Below the pieces are notes generated by a model that worked only from the letters and a program-made list of their open reading frames with translations, ran no database searches and was not told where the DNA came from. Of a stretch of 64,000 nt of DNA, positions 23,558 to 33,375 are shown piece by piece (position 1 is the stretch's first letter; each line of letters opens with the position of its first letter). The position numbers and the translations under genes were made by a program. The DNA lies in contig NZ_AXWW01000039.1 of NCBI RefSeq assembly GCF_000482865.1, positions 1 to 64,000 on the forward strand. The letters are read 5' to 3'. This stretch comes from Actinokineospora inagensis DSM 44258. GTDB taxonomy: Bacteria > Actinomycetota > Actinomycetes > Mycobacteriales > Pseudonocardiaceae.

Positions 23558-25366
23558 GTGACTGGAGCGGCGACTGCGCGGATGACGAACCTGCGGCCAC
23601 GGCACCTGCTCGTCCTCGCCGCGCACAGCGCGACGGCGCTGTCGCCACGCGGTTTGGACCAGGTCACGACAGCGCTGACCGACGTCGGTGGTGCGGTTGT
23701 CACCGTCGGCGACAGCGCTGACGCCAAGACCCACGTGGTCACCGCCGCGCGTTTGGCGGCGGGTGCGAAGAAGGTCCTGCTCCTGGCTTTCCTCGGCGAC
23801 CCGCGTTCTGACGGCGACGAACTGGACATCCCCAAGTTGGTGTCCCTCGCCGCCCAGTACACCAAGGTGGCGGTCGTACTCGACGGGCCTACCGCCGCGG
23901 TTGACGGTGTCGCCATCATGACGTCCACCAGGCCGGGGTTCGTCCTCTCGATGAAACTGGCCGAGTACCTGCACGCGGGCATCGCCGACGGTCGGTCCGC
24001 CTTCTTCTTCGATGACGCTCTCGCCGGACGACTCGACGGCGAGTTCACCGGCTTACCCGTGGCACTGGGCCCTAACCCGGCGTGGACAGCGGAGATCGAC
24101 CTCCTCGGCCCGGTAGGCCGGTCAACCCTGGACAAGGCCGTGCAGGGCTGGGACCAGCACTACCCGATCCCATCAGCGTGGACGCAAGAGCGGCTGACGA
24201 CGCTAAGAGCCGCCGCCGAGCGGTCTCGTGACCTGATCCCCGCCCGCCGCGTCATCAAGTTGTGCAACCAGCTCGACGTGGCGGTCAGCGCTGTCGAGTA
24301 CCTACGCGAGCACTTCGGCGCCGACCTCTCCACCGAGGCCATGCGCCTGGCTGGGGCGAAGGTGGGACTCACCAGGGCTCTTAGCTTCAACGGGACCCAG
24401 TTGCTGAGGAGCGCAACCGAAGAGGCGGCGTTGGCCGCAGCGGTAGGCGAATCCCCTGAGGTACCTGTCACGCGGTTCTTAGTCGCTCTAGCCCGTGAAC
24501 TCGGTATCAGTCCGCGAGCACTGGACAGTTGGGCGAGTCAGCACAACGCGGAACCCGAGCTGGCCGACGCGGCAGCACAAGCGGCCAAGAGCCCTACCAG
24601 CCGCCGCGAGCTAAGACTCGTGCTCAGCCTCGCCTGCGCCGCGCCCCTCTGGCCCGACGAGGTCGACGCCTGGTTGCTGCGGCCGGGGGAGTGGCCCCCA
24701 CCCCAGTACGCGTTCGAAGCGGGCCGCACCCAAGCCAGCGTCGAGTCAGCCATCTGGGACGCGGTGCACTGGGCCAGCGACCACCTCCGCGCGGGTGAGC
24801 GGCTCGGGTCGATCGACCTGGCGGTCCCCACGCACCTGCTTGACACCTGGACCCCCGAGCGCAGCAGGCCCCACCGGTTCTACTTCGGCGCTCGCTACCA
24901 GGTGCTCACCCAGTGGGCCGGATGGCTCGACCCCGACACGCACAGCCCCGACCTGCACGACAACGCCCGCGAAGTGCTCGCCAGGATCGCCGCCGCGCGG
25001 GACGGGCAGCCGCCGGTGGACCCGCTGGACGCGGCCGCCGTCGCCGACCTCGGCCTGCTCGACGAGCGGCTGGCCAACGGCGAGTTCGGCCGGGCCATCG
25101 CCATCGACCACCGCCCGGCCGACCTGCCGGGCGTGCTGGACCTGCTGCTGCCGTACTGCCCGGTCCTGCTGTGGCCGCGCGGCGACGACCCGGACGGGCT
25201 GACCGCGGTCCGCGACCTGTGGTGGCAACTGCCCGAGGGCCTGGCCACCGCGTACCGCGACCGTTCCCGGCTGCGCGGGCTGCGGTCGGTGTGGCACGAC
25301 GAGGACTGGCTGGTGTTCGGCCGACGGCTGGCCCGGCGCGAGATCAACTCCCCCCTGGCGAGGTGA
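23558..25366 (+). CDS. VMAP-like protein (vWA-MoxR-associated) with VMAP-C-type domain
   Basis: 602 aa from GTG 23558; ATG 23582 is an equally possible start. The N-terminal ~190 residues form an alternating beta/alpha domain (RHLLVLAAHSATA, GAVVTVGDSADAKTH, KKVLLLAFLGD, KVAVVLDGPTAAVDGVAIM) that looks caspase-like or Rossmann-like but lacks an obvious His-Cys dyad. A helical middle (LRAAAERSRDLIPARRVIKLCNQL, EVPVTRFLVALARELG) resembles effector-associated helical bundles. The C-terminal ~230 residues fit VMAP-C: IDLAVPTHLLDTW, FYFGARYQVLTQWAGW, PVLLWPRGDDPDGL. The next gene begins 2 bp after its stop, so the three genes to 29302 form one operon. In this class of ternary system VMAP proteins are proposed to link a sensor or effector to a MoxR chaperone. 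Confidence 0.72.
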   Translation: MTGAATARMTNLRPRHLLVLAAHSATALSPRGLDQVTTALTDVGGAVVTVGDSADAKTHVVTAARLAAGAKKVLLLAFLGDPRSDGDELDIPKLVSLAAQYTKVAVVLDGPTAAVDGVAIMTSTRPGFVLSMKLAEYLHAGIADGRSAFFFDDALAGRLDGEFTGLPVALGPNPAWTAEIDLLGPVGRSTLDKAVQGWDQHYPIPSAWTQERLTTLRAAAERSRDLIPARRVIKLCNQLDVAVSAVEYLREHFGADLSTEAMRLAGAKVGLTRALSFNGTQLLRSATEEAALAAAVGESPEVPVTRFLVALARELGISPRALDSWASQHNAEPELADAAAQAAKSPTSRRELRLVLSLACAAPLWPDEVDAWLLRPGEWPPPQYAFEAGRTQASVESAIWDAVHWASDHLRAGERLGSIDLAVPTHLLDTWTPERSRPHRFYFGARYQVLTQWAGWLDPDTHSPDLHDNAREVLARIAAARDGQPPVDPLDAAAVADLGLLDERLANGEFGRAIAIDHRPADLPGVLDLLLPYCPVLLWPRGDDPDGLTAVRDLWWQLPEGLATAYRDRSRLRGLRSVWHDEDWLVFGRRLARREINSPLAR

Positions 25367-25368
25367 CC

Positions 25369-26289
25369 ATGACCTGGGCTAAGTACTACCGCGGTGACGG
25401 CGACCGGCGACCGCAGAAGCTGCCGCCGTCACCTCCGTGGCGCACGTTCCCGCGCCGCTCCCTGCACCTGGAGTTCCAGCCGCCACCCGGCCTGGTCGAG
25501 GCGGTCAACGCGGCGTTGTTGCTGCGCAGGCCGCTGCTGGTGAGCGGGCCTGCCGGGTCCGGCAAGTCCACGGTCGTCGACCAGGTCGCGCACGAGCTCG
25601 ACCTGGGTCCGGTGCTGCGCTGGCACATCACCTCCCGCAGCACCCTGCGCGACGCGCTGTACCGCTACGACGCCCTCGGTCGCGTCCACGCCCAAAACCT
25701 GCGCGCGGCGGGCGGCGGCCACGGCGACGACAAGATCACCGACTACCTCCGCCTCGGCCCGCTCGGCACCGCGCTGCTGCCGTCCGACCGGCCGCGCGCC
25801 CTGCTCATCGACGAGATCGACAAGAGTGACCTCGACCTGCCCAGCGACCTGCTCGACGTGCTGGAGCGCGGCGAGTTCGAGATCCCGGAACTGGCCCGGC
25901 ACGCCGAGGCCGAGGTCCAGGTGCGGCACTGGGACAGCGCGGTTACCTCGCCCGTCGTCTCCGGCCGGGTCGCCTGCACCGAGTTCCCGTTCATCGTGCT
26001 GACCAGCAACGACGAACGCGACTTCCCGCCCGCCTTCCTCCGCCGCTGCATCCGCTTCGAGATGCCCCGCCCCACCGCCGACGACCTCCGCCGCATCGTC
26101 GCCGCCCACCTGGGCACGTCGTCGGACGAGGTCACCGAACTGGTCGAGACCTTCGCGGCCCGGCTGGAACGCGGTGACGTGCTGGCGGTGGACCAACTGC
26201 TCAACATCATCCACCTGGTCACCGGCCCGGTCGGCGCGGACCGGGCCCGGCTGGAACCGTTGCTGCTCCGCCAGTTGACCCATGGCTGA
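25369..26289 (+). CDS. MoxR-type AAA+ ATPase
   Basis: 306 aa from ATG 25369, with GAGG five bases upstream; a GTG at 25363 overlapping the upstream stop is the alternative. Walker A is GPAGSGKST (Lys66), Walker B is LLIDEID (145-151, Asp148-Glu149), sensor 1 is IVLTSNDERDFPPAFLRRC. The latter is the standard MoxR/RavA pattern with the arginine-finger region. It should act as an ATP-driven remodelling chaperone for its neighbours, in particular the vWA-like protein, as MoxR-vWA pairs do. Its last eight bases overlap the start of the next gene. Confidence 0.92.
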   Translation: MTWAKYYRGDGDRRPQKLPPSPPWRTFPRRSLHLEFQPPPGLVEAVNAALLLRRPLLVSGPAGSGKSTVVDQVAHELDLGPVLRWHITSRSTLRDALYRYDALGRVHAQNLRAAGGGHGDDKITDYLRLGPLGTALLPSDRPRALLIDEIDKSDLDLPSDLLDVLERGEFEIPELARHAEAEVQVRHWDSAVTSPVVSGRVACTEFPFIVLTSNDERDFPPAFLRRCIRFEMPRPTADDLRRIVAAHLGTSSDEVTELVETFAARLERGDVLAVDQLLNIIHLVTGPVGADRARLEPLLLRQLTHG

Positions 26290-29200
26290 GGCGGCCGCCC
26301 GGATCACGGCAGAGCTGGCTGCCGCAGCCGGGCTGGACGTCTGGGCGGTCGCCGACGCGCTGTGGTTGGCCGCCCAGGTGCCATTGCCGCCGGAGGTTAC
26401 ACGGACGCCCGCCGTCGCGACCGAGCCCGCACCGGTGCGCGAGGTGCCGGTCCGGTCTGATCCACCTGCGCCTCGCGGGCCTGCTCCGTCGGCCCCGGTT
26501 GTTGAGCGGACCCCGGTGAGCCGTGCCCCTCGGGTCGGGCGTCAGGTCACCGTTGCGGCGCCTCGGGTTTCGTTGGACGTGCTGCGGGTCGGGCGTGCCC
26601 TGAAGCCGTTCATGCGTCCGTGGCGCAAGGGTCTTCGGCACCACTTGGACATCGACGCGACGATCGAGCGGTACGGGTCGGACGGCATCCTGGTCCCGGT
26701 CACGTCACCCGAGCCAGAACGTTGGTTCGACGTTGTGGTGGTGGTCGACACCGCCGTCACAATGGCTTTGTGGCACGACGACATCACGGCGTTCGTGGCC
26801 CTGCTGCGTGGAATGGGCGCGTTCCGCCAGGTCTGGGTGTGGCGATTGGACGAACCGGACGTGGCGCGTCGCCTGCGCACACCGGGTGGCCGCAGGCTGG
26901 TCATGGTGTTCTCCGACTTCGCCGACCAGTCCTGGCGATCGGAGCGCGGGTGGCGGCTGGTTCGGACAGCGGCCTCGGTGACGCCGACGGTCATCGTGAA
27001 CCCGTTGCCGTCGCGGTTGTGGCGGCACTCCGGGCTGAGTCAACGCCGGATTCGGTTGCGTTCGGACACTCCCGGTCGTATGTCCACTGTGGATGGCCTA
27101 CCGGTCCCCGCCGTCGAGATGACCCCGGTTTCCCTTGGCCGCTGGGCGAACGCGTTGATGCGGAGCGCGCCTGCTGGTTGTGACGCGGTGTTGGTGGGGC
27201 AGCCGCCGCGACGGGGATTGGGGGCGTCGGTCGCTGAGCTGGCAGATTCGTTCCTGCACACGGCGACTCCGGACGCGGTTCGGTTGGCGGTGTTGTGTTC
27301 GCGGTTCGCGCAGTTCGGGTTGCCGTTGCTGCACTTGGTCCGCGAGGTGATGGTTCCGTCGGCCGGGCTGACAGACGCGGCGGAGTTCCTGGGGAGCGGG
27401 TTGTTGCGGGTCGTGTCATCGGATGTGCGGTACCCGGTGCTGGCATTCCTGCCCGAGGCCCGGCCGTTGGTCCAAGACCGCCTGACCCAGGAAGACGCCT
27501 GGGAGATGGTCAGCGCGTTGACCGAACGAGTGGGTGCGCTGACGGGCAGCGACGGCGTGTCGGCCCTGATCCTCGATCCGGCTGCGCGATCCAGCTTGCC
27601 TGCGGAGGTAACGGAGTTCGCGGAAGCGGCGGCAGATCTGCTGCACGAGCTGGACGCCGATGACGCGCCGGAGGTTGTGCGGGAGGTTCCGGAGCCTGAG
27701 GCGCGGATCGTGAAGATCACGTCCGGGCGGCGGGTGCGCACCGGGCTGGTGATCACCCCTCGGTTGGTGCTGGTGGTGAGTCAGTTCCAAGACCTGCCAG
27801 ACCAAGTTGAGGTCGAGTCGGTGGCCGGGACGGTGATCTGGCGGCACGAGGGGTATGCCTTGATCACCACGGAAGTGGATGTGGTGTCGGGCCTGCCACC
27901 GGTCCGATGGGGAGTTCTGTGTTCAGTCGGCGAGCGGGTGGAATACAAGGTCATCGGTGTTTCCAGGGCATCGACCCGGCTCATCATCACCGTGTCGGAC
28001 GCCCTGGCGGACTCCATGGTGGTGGAGTACCCGAGGTATCTCCGGGACGGCGACGGTTATCAGCACTCCGACGGTGCGGTGGTTTTCTACCAGGGCCTGG
28101 TGGTCGGTGTGGTTCCTACGATCACCTACTCAAGCGGCGATGTACACCCGGTGGTGATGACGCGGAGGTTGTTGGGGATGAACAACTTCCGAGAGGTGGT
28201 TGCCGCTCACGCCGGGGTGTGTTTGCCAGAGCCGTTGGAACTGGTCAAGGTCAGTATGCCGCCTCCGCTCCTGCCCACGTTCGGGCACGTGCGCACGCCG
28301 GCGGCGCTGCTGGAGCCTTCACTGCGGGTGTTGCCCAGTGGGACCGAGCAAGAGTGGCTGGAGACGGTGGATGACGCTCTGTTCGAGCGCGGTATTACCC
28401 GGTTGACACTGGCAGGCAGTGTGCCGGACCCGGCGAGACTTACCGCACTCGTCGCCGCCGGGCTACCACCCGAGTGGGCTGTTGTCTGGACGGCCAACCA
28501 GACGAAGGCACTGGGCTTTGTCCCCCGAGGGCCGGTAGTGGCCTTCTGTGTTGTGGCCGGAGGAACTATCGACGTTCAGGCGTGGACCGGCCCTGTCGTG
28601 CCTTTGCCACGCGCCCGAGAGCAGATCGCGACTCCGCGCAATGTGCGAAAGAAGTGGCTGAGGCGCACGGGTAGGGCATTGGCCGCGCTGCCCACCACAC
28701 GTGAGTACACCTGGGACTCTCCTGACGCCGTTGTTCGACCGAACCTCTACCCCGCCGCGAACCAGGTGGCTGACCTGGTGGACTTCGACGAGAGGTACGC
28801 GCAGGTCTACCGGTCCGTGGACCAGCGCATCGCCAACTTCGAGAAGCGCTTGTGGGGACAGGTACCGCGAGAAGTGCGGAATGTGCTGATGCTCCTTGAC
28901 CCGGTCAACCGACACCGTGCGTACGCTGTGGTCGAGGCGTGCGGTGTTGCCGATCCGGCTGCGGTGTTGGACGTTGCTGAGGCGCTGTACCCGGGTCGGG
29001 GATCGTTCATCTCGCCGCCCGCGTTCGTGCGATGGGCGTGCGTCGCCGACATGCAGCCATCGACGCTGGCCGACATGGTGCGGGTGGCCAATGATGCCGA
29101 GCGGGTTCGGATCATTCACAACCTCGATTCCGCCGTGGCGCAACACGATGTCGCACCGCTCATCGAACAGGCGCTGGATGACGATGGGATGGTGGAGATC

Positions 29201-29302
29201 GTGCTCACCATGCTCCCTCGACTGTCCAATCCGGAACAATTCCGGATCGCGCTCAACCGCCGTATCCCTGGCTGGAGCGAGGCGGCAGGCCCCGGGAGCT
29301 GA
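26282..29302 (+). CDS. SAV_2336-type vWA-like protein with pseudo-trypsin domain
   Basis: 1006 aa from ATG 26282, overlapping the MoxR gene by 8 bp. A Pro/Ala-rich N-terminal linker leads to a vWA-like (SAV_2336 N-terminal) domain, ~100-450: FDVVVVVDTAVTM has a degenerate MIDAS (D156-T-A-V-T), and RLVMVFSDFADQSWRSERGW follows. A trypsin-fold segment (~470-660) begins RIVKITSGRRVRTGLVITPRLVLVV. The catalytic His is lost (SQF where AAH is expected), while a Ser remains at 596 (HSDGAVVF), so it is probably inactive and used for binding. The last ~330 residues combine a domain with PPEWAVVWTANQTKALGF and a helical end (RVRIIHNLDSAVAQHD, LPRLSNPEQFRIALNRR) resembling effector-associated domains. 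Confidence 0.8.
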   Translation: MAEAAARITAELAAAAGLDVWAVADALWLAAQVPLPPEVTRTPAVATEPAPVREVPVRSDPPAPRGPAPSAPVVERTPVSRAPRVGRQVTVAAPRVSLDVLRVGRALKPFMRPWRKGLRHHLDIDATIERYGSDGILVPVTSPEPERWFDVVVVVDTAVTMALWHDDITAFVALLRGMGAFRQVWVWRLDEPDVARRLRTPGGRRLVMVFSDFADQSWRSERGWRLVRTAASVTPTVIVNPLPSRLWRHSGLSQRRIRLRSDTPGRMSTVDGLPVPAVEMTPVSLGRWANALMRSAPAGCDAVLVGQPPRRGLGASVAELADSFLHTATPDAVRLAVLCSRFAQFGLPLLHLVREVMVPSAGLTDAAEFLGSGLLRVVSSDVRYPVLAFLPEARPLVQDRLTQEDAWEMVSALTERVGALTGSDGVSALILDPAARSSLPAEVTEFAEAAADLLHELDADDAPEVVREVPEPEARIVKITSGRRVRTGLVITPRLVLVVSQFQDLPDQVEVESVAGTVIWRHEGYALITTEVDVVSGLPPVRWGVLCSVGERVEYKVIGVSRASTRLIITVSDALADSMVVEYPRYLRDGDGYQHSDGAVVFYQGLVVGVVPTITYSSGDVHPVVMTRRLLGMNNFREVVAAHAGVCLPEPLELVKVSMPPPLLPTFGHVRTPAALLEPSLRVLPSGTEQEWLETVDDALFERGITRLTLAGSVPDPARLTALVAAGLPPEWAVVWTANQTKALGFVPRGPVVAFCVVAGGTIDVQAWTGPVVPLPRAREQIATPRNVRKKWLRRTGRALAALPTTREYTWDSPDAVVRPNLYPAANQVADLVDFDERYAQVYRSVDQRIANFEKRLWGQVPREVRNVLMLLDPVNRHRAYAVVEACGVADPAAVLDVAEALYPGRGSFISPPAFVRWACVADMQPSTLADMVRVANDAERVRIIHNLDSAVAQHDVAPLIEQALDDDGMVEIVLTMLPRLSNPEQFRIALNRRIPGWSEAAGPGS

Positions 29303-29318
29303 GCCCCGGGGCCTGCCG
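29283..29318. terminator. Bidirectional terminator after the VMAP operon
   Basis: CGGCAGGCCCCGGG (29283-29296) pairs perfectly with CCCGGGGCCTGCCG (29305-29318), a 14-bp stem with an 8-nt loop. The stop codon of the vWA-like gene (29300-29302) lies in the loop. The convergent subtilase stop is at 29325. Confidence 0.8.
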
Positions 29319-29324
29319 CTCGGG

Positions 29325-30557
<1,233 letters not shown>

Positions 30558-31008
30558 CCGAATAGCCTCCGGTTGAGCAGGGACCAACAGGAGTCCCCAC
30601 CGCACCGCACCCCGGTTGTGATCGGGTTGTATACCTCCCGGCGCAGGCACCGGTTGCTACCGCCGCCGTAAACCACGGAAAGCGATCAGGCTATTCCGGT
30701 ATTGCCGGACGGGTGCCCCCGGGTCCACCGCTCGGTGGCCACGGTGGCGGCCGACCTGGCGGCGCACAGTGGATTTGTCCAATGACAGTGCAGTGGCCAG
30801 TTCGGACGGCCGTCCCGGTGAACGGCGGTCCGGGCGTGGTCACTCAGTGCGAAGGGGCGTAAGGGGTTCGTGGGGCCACGTTAGTCCGGATTGCTCAAGT
30901 GGACTGTGGCGCATGCGCCGTTCAGGGGAGAGTGTGGCCGTTTCGGTCGTAAAAACCTGTCCGGTGGGACAGGGTGATCGGTGTGTCGACCACGGGAACG
31001 GTGGGCGG
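30558..31008. other. Divergent intergenic region, subtilase / Crp regulator
   Basis: 450 bases holding the promoters of both genes. Besides the inverted repeat at 30956-30973, no confident element was found. Confidence 0.4.
30956..30973. promoter_or_regulatory. Candidate operator upstream of the Crp-family regulator
   Basis: CCTGTCC (30956-30962) and GGACAGG (30967-30973) form a perfect 7-bp dyad with a 4-bp spacer, ending 35 bp before the regulator start. Its size suits Crp/Fnr-type autoregulation, although the half-site differs from classical TGTGA. Confidence 0.4.
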
Positions 31009-31713
31009 ATGACCATTGCGAGCCGATGGCCCCCGGCGAGTCTGCTGGGTGGACTCGACGATCGCGTGCGGCGCGAGCTGCTCGGGCTCGGCCAGCCGAT
31101 CCGGGTGCGCGACGGTGACCGCGTGCTGCGCGCGGGCGACCCGGCCACGCACGTGTACCTCCTGCTGCTGGGCTGGTTCAAGGTGCACGCCAACCGCCCC
31201 TCCGGCGACGAGGCGCTGATCGCGGTCCGCTCCGGCGGTGACCTCGTCGGTGAGCTCGCCGCGTTCGAGGGCGGCCCGCGCACGGTGTCGGTCCGCGCCG
31301 ACGGGCCGGGCGTGGTGCGCCGCATCGAACGGGAGGACTTCCTGGCCTTCCTCACCCACCACGGCGGTGCCCTGCGCGCCGTGCTGCGCGCCGTGTCGGC
31401 CAAGCACCGCTGGGCCACCCGCAGGCTCACCGAGTTCGCCGGGCACCCGGTGGAGCGCCGGGTGGCCTGCGTGCTGGCCGAGCTGATCGAGAAGGACCCC
31501 CGGCACCCCGGCGGGGCCGCCATCCCGGTCCGGCTCAGCCAGGCGGAACTGGCGGCCCTGTCGGGCACGTCGGTGCCGTCCGTGCAGCGCGTGCTGCGCC
31601 GGTTCCGGACGGAGGGTTTGGTGGAGACCCGGTACCGGCAGGTGGTGGTGGTCGACGTGCCGGGCGTCGCACGCGCGGCCGGAGCCGAGCAACTGGTGGA
31701 CTGCGTGTGGTGA
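31009..31713 (+). CDS. Crp/Fnr-family transcriptional regulator
   Basis: 234 aa from ATG 31009. An N-terminal cyclic-nucleotide-binding beta-roll (~15-130: GDRVLRAGDPATHVYLLLLGWFKVH, SGGDLVGELAAFEGGPRTVSVRADG) keeps the GE-L and PRTVSV features of the phosphate-binding cassette. A long dimer helix follows, then a winged HTH (~165-225: VRLSQAELAALSGTSVPSVQRVLRRFRTEGLV). There are no Fnr-type cysteines. The effector could be cAMP or another nucleotide. Six bases separate its stop from that of the convergent GTPase gene. Confidence 0.93.
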   Translation: MTIASRWPPASLLGGLDDRVRRELLGLGQPIRVRDGDRVLRAGDPATHVYLLLLGWFKVHANRPSGDEALIAVRSGGDLVGELAAFEGGPRTVSVRADGPGVVRRIEREDFLAFLTHHGGALRAVLRAVSAKHRWATRRLTEFAGHPVERRVACVLAELIEKDPRHPGGAAIPVRLSQAELAALSGTSVPSVQRVLRRFRTEGLVETRYRQVVVVDVPGVARAAGAEQLVDCVW

Positions 31714-31719
31714 CCTGAG

Positions 31720-33009
31720 CTAGCCCCGCAGTGCGGCGTTGATGGTGCCTGCCAGGGCGGTGGCGGACCGGGCCAAGGTGTGCCAGTTGGTGGTGGGTTC
31801 CTCGGTGGTCGAGTCTTCCGATTCCCGCCAGGCGGCCTGTTTGCGGGCCAGGTCGGTGAACAGCGGCTCGTAGGCGGAGTCCAGCAGTCGCCAGATTTGG
31901 TTGATGAGGACGGCCGTCGTGTGCTCGACCGCCTTGGTGAGGCCGGTGGGGCGGTCGGGGATGGGGACGCGGACCTGGTCGGCCGGGGTGGTGACGGTGG
32001 CCAGCGAGTCGTCGGTGCTGGGGCGGTCCACCCGCAGCACAAGGGTTTCCGGGAGTTGCCACGGGTCGGTGTCGGGGAGTTCGGCGGCCAGCCACTGGGC
32101 GTCGGTGGCGATGCCGGTGAGGATGAGGTGTTCGGCGCGGACGGCCTGGTCGACCAGTTCGGCGTGCAGCAGGGTGGGCAGGGTGGTCGACCACCACGCC
32201 GCCTGGTCGCCCGCGCGGGCCAGGTCGGACTCCAGGCGGGTGCGCACGGCGGCGCGGTCGGCGCGCAGGGTGTCGCCGACCCGGCCGATCAGGGCGAGCT
32301 GGCGGGCGGAGAGCCTGCTCCGCAGCAGCTCCCATGTCCGCGCCCGGTGCGAGCGCCGGTCGATCGACTGTCCGGAGTGGACCCTGCGGGCGTCGGCGAT
32401 GGTCTCGGTCGCGCTGGTGGCCATGGCGGTGCACTGGTCGGCCAGTTGCGCGGCGATCCGGCGGGCGCGCAGCTCGGCCCGCTCGGTGACCGGCGCGGAG
32501 TCGGCCAGGTAGGCGCGGATCGCCTGCCGGGCCGGGTCCTCCTGGGTGGGGCCGGGGCCGGAGAGCAGCACCACCCGGCCCATCCGGGCGCCGATGTAGG
32601 TGAGCACCCGGCCGCGTTCGGCGGCGGTGAGCCGGTCGAGCATGGTGACCACCACGGCCAGCGAGGTCACGTGCGCGGCGATCGCGTCCTCCAGCAGTCG
32701 GGACTGCGCCGCCCCCCACAGGCCGGTGGCGGGCACCACCAGCAGCACGCCGTCGGTGTCGGTGACCGCGGCGGACGGCGGCCCGCCCGGCTCCCACGGC
32801 GCCTCGACCAGGTCGAGCCCGGGAACGCCCTCCCGGCCCACCACCCGGCTGACCAGGGTCGACTTGCCGACCCCCGGCTCGCCGACCACGGTCACCCGCC
32901 AGATCGGCCGTTCCCTGGCCGCGGCCAGCCGTTCGATGGCGGCCACCGTCCGGGTCCGGCCGTGCTCGGCGGCCAGGCGCGCCACCTCGCGCAGCCACCG
33001 CGGTGTCAT
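31720..33009 (-). CDS. P-loop GTPase-like protein (dynamin/TRAFAC-like)
   Basis: 429 aa from ATG 33009, with only a weak ribosome binding site. The N-terminal domain has Walker A GEPGVGKST (Lys49) after a strand RVTVVG, and a putative G4-like VVVTMLDRL near 120. The G3 DxxG is not obvious (VTDTDGVLLVVP may stand in). The C-terminal ~250 residues are long charged helices (RRIAAQLADQCTAMATSATETIADARR, LRADRAAVRTRLESDLARAGDQAAWW) of the kind seen in bacterial dynamin-like or septation-type GTPases. No membrane segment. Function unknown; divergent from the GT-B-like gene. Confidence 0.78.
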   Translation of the reverse strand: MTPRWLREVARLAAEHGRTRTVAAIERLAAARERPIWRVTVVGEPGVGKSTLVSRVVGREGVPGLDLVEAPWEPGGPPSAAVTDTDGVLLVVPATGLWGAAQSRLLEDAIAAHVTSLAVVVTMLDRLTAAERGRVLTYIGARMGRVVLLSGPGPTQEDPARQAIRAYLADSAPVTERAELRARRIAAQLADQCTAMATSATETIADARRVHSGQSIDRRSHRARTWELLRSRLSARQLALIGRVGDTLRADRAAVRTRLESDLARAGDQAAWWSTTLPTLLHAELVDQAVRAEHLILTGIATDAQWLAAELPDTDPWQLPETLVLRVDRPSTDDSLATVTTPADQVRVPIPDRPTGLTKAVEHTTAVLINQIWRLLDSAYEPLFTDLARKQAAWRESEDSTTEEPTTNWHTLARSATALAGTINAALRG

Positions 33010-33375
33010 CGTGATGATCTCGCGGCTGTAGATGGTGCCCCCTCGGTCCCGATCACTGCGCGGTCATCATGAGCCGAGCGGACCGGCCAGATGCCATCAG
33101 CGGAGGGAATTCGACGAACTGCCCGGTATCCGGGCACATCGGTCGACGCACCCGTAACGACCTGGCCCGATCGACCGACCCTGCGGGTGGTGGCGGAGCC
33201 GTGGCCGCGCCGGTGGGTCCACTGTGGATTGTCCGGCTCGGCGGGAAACGGCCATCGCGGCCGCGGTCGGCGGGGGACGCGAGATGATCTCCGGGTGCCC
33301 GGTGTGTCATGCTGGCAGCCGCGGTGGGAGGAAGTGGCTGCTCACAAGGGGTTCGTCCATGTCTTCGGCGCTGGT
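33010..33375. other. Divergent intergenic region
   Basis: About 365 bases between the GTPase start and the ATG at 33376. It contains one perfect copy of the window-wide palindrome TCCACTGTGGA (33218-33228). Nothing else was recognised. Confidence 0.35.
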
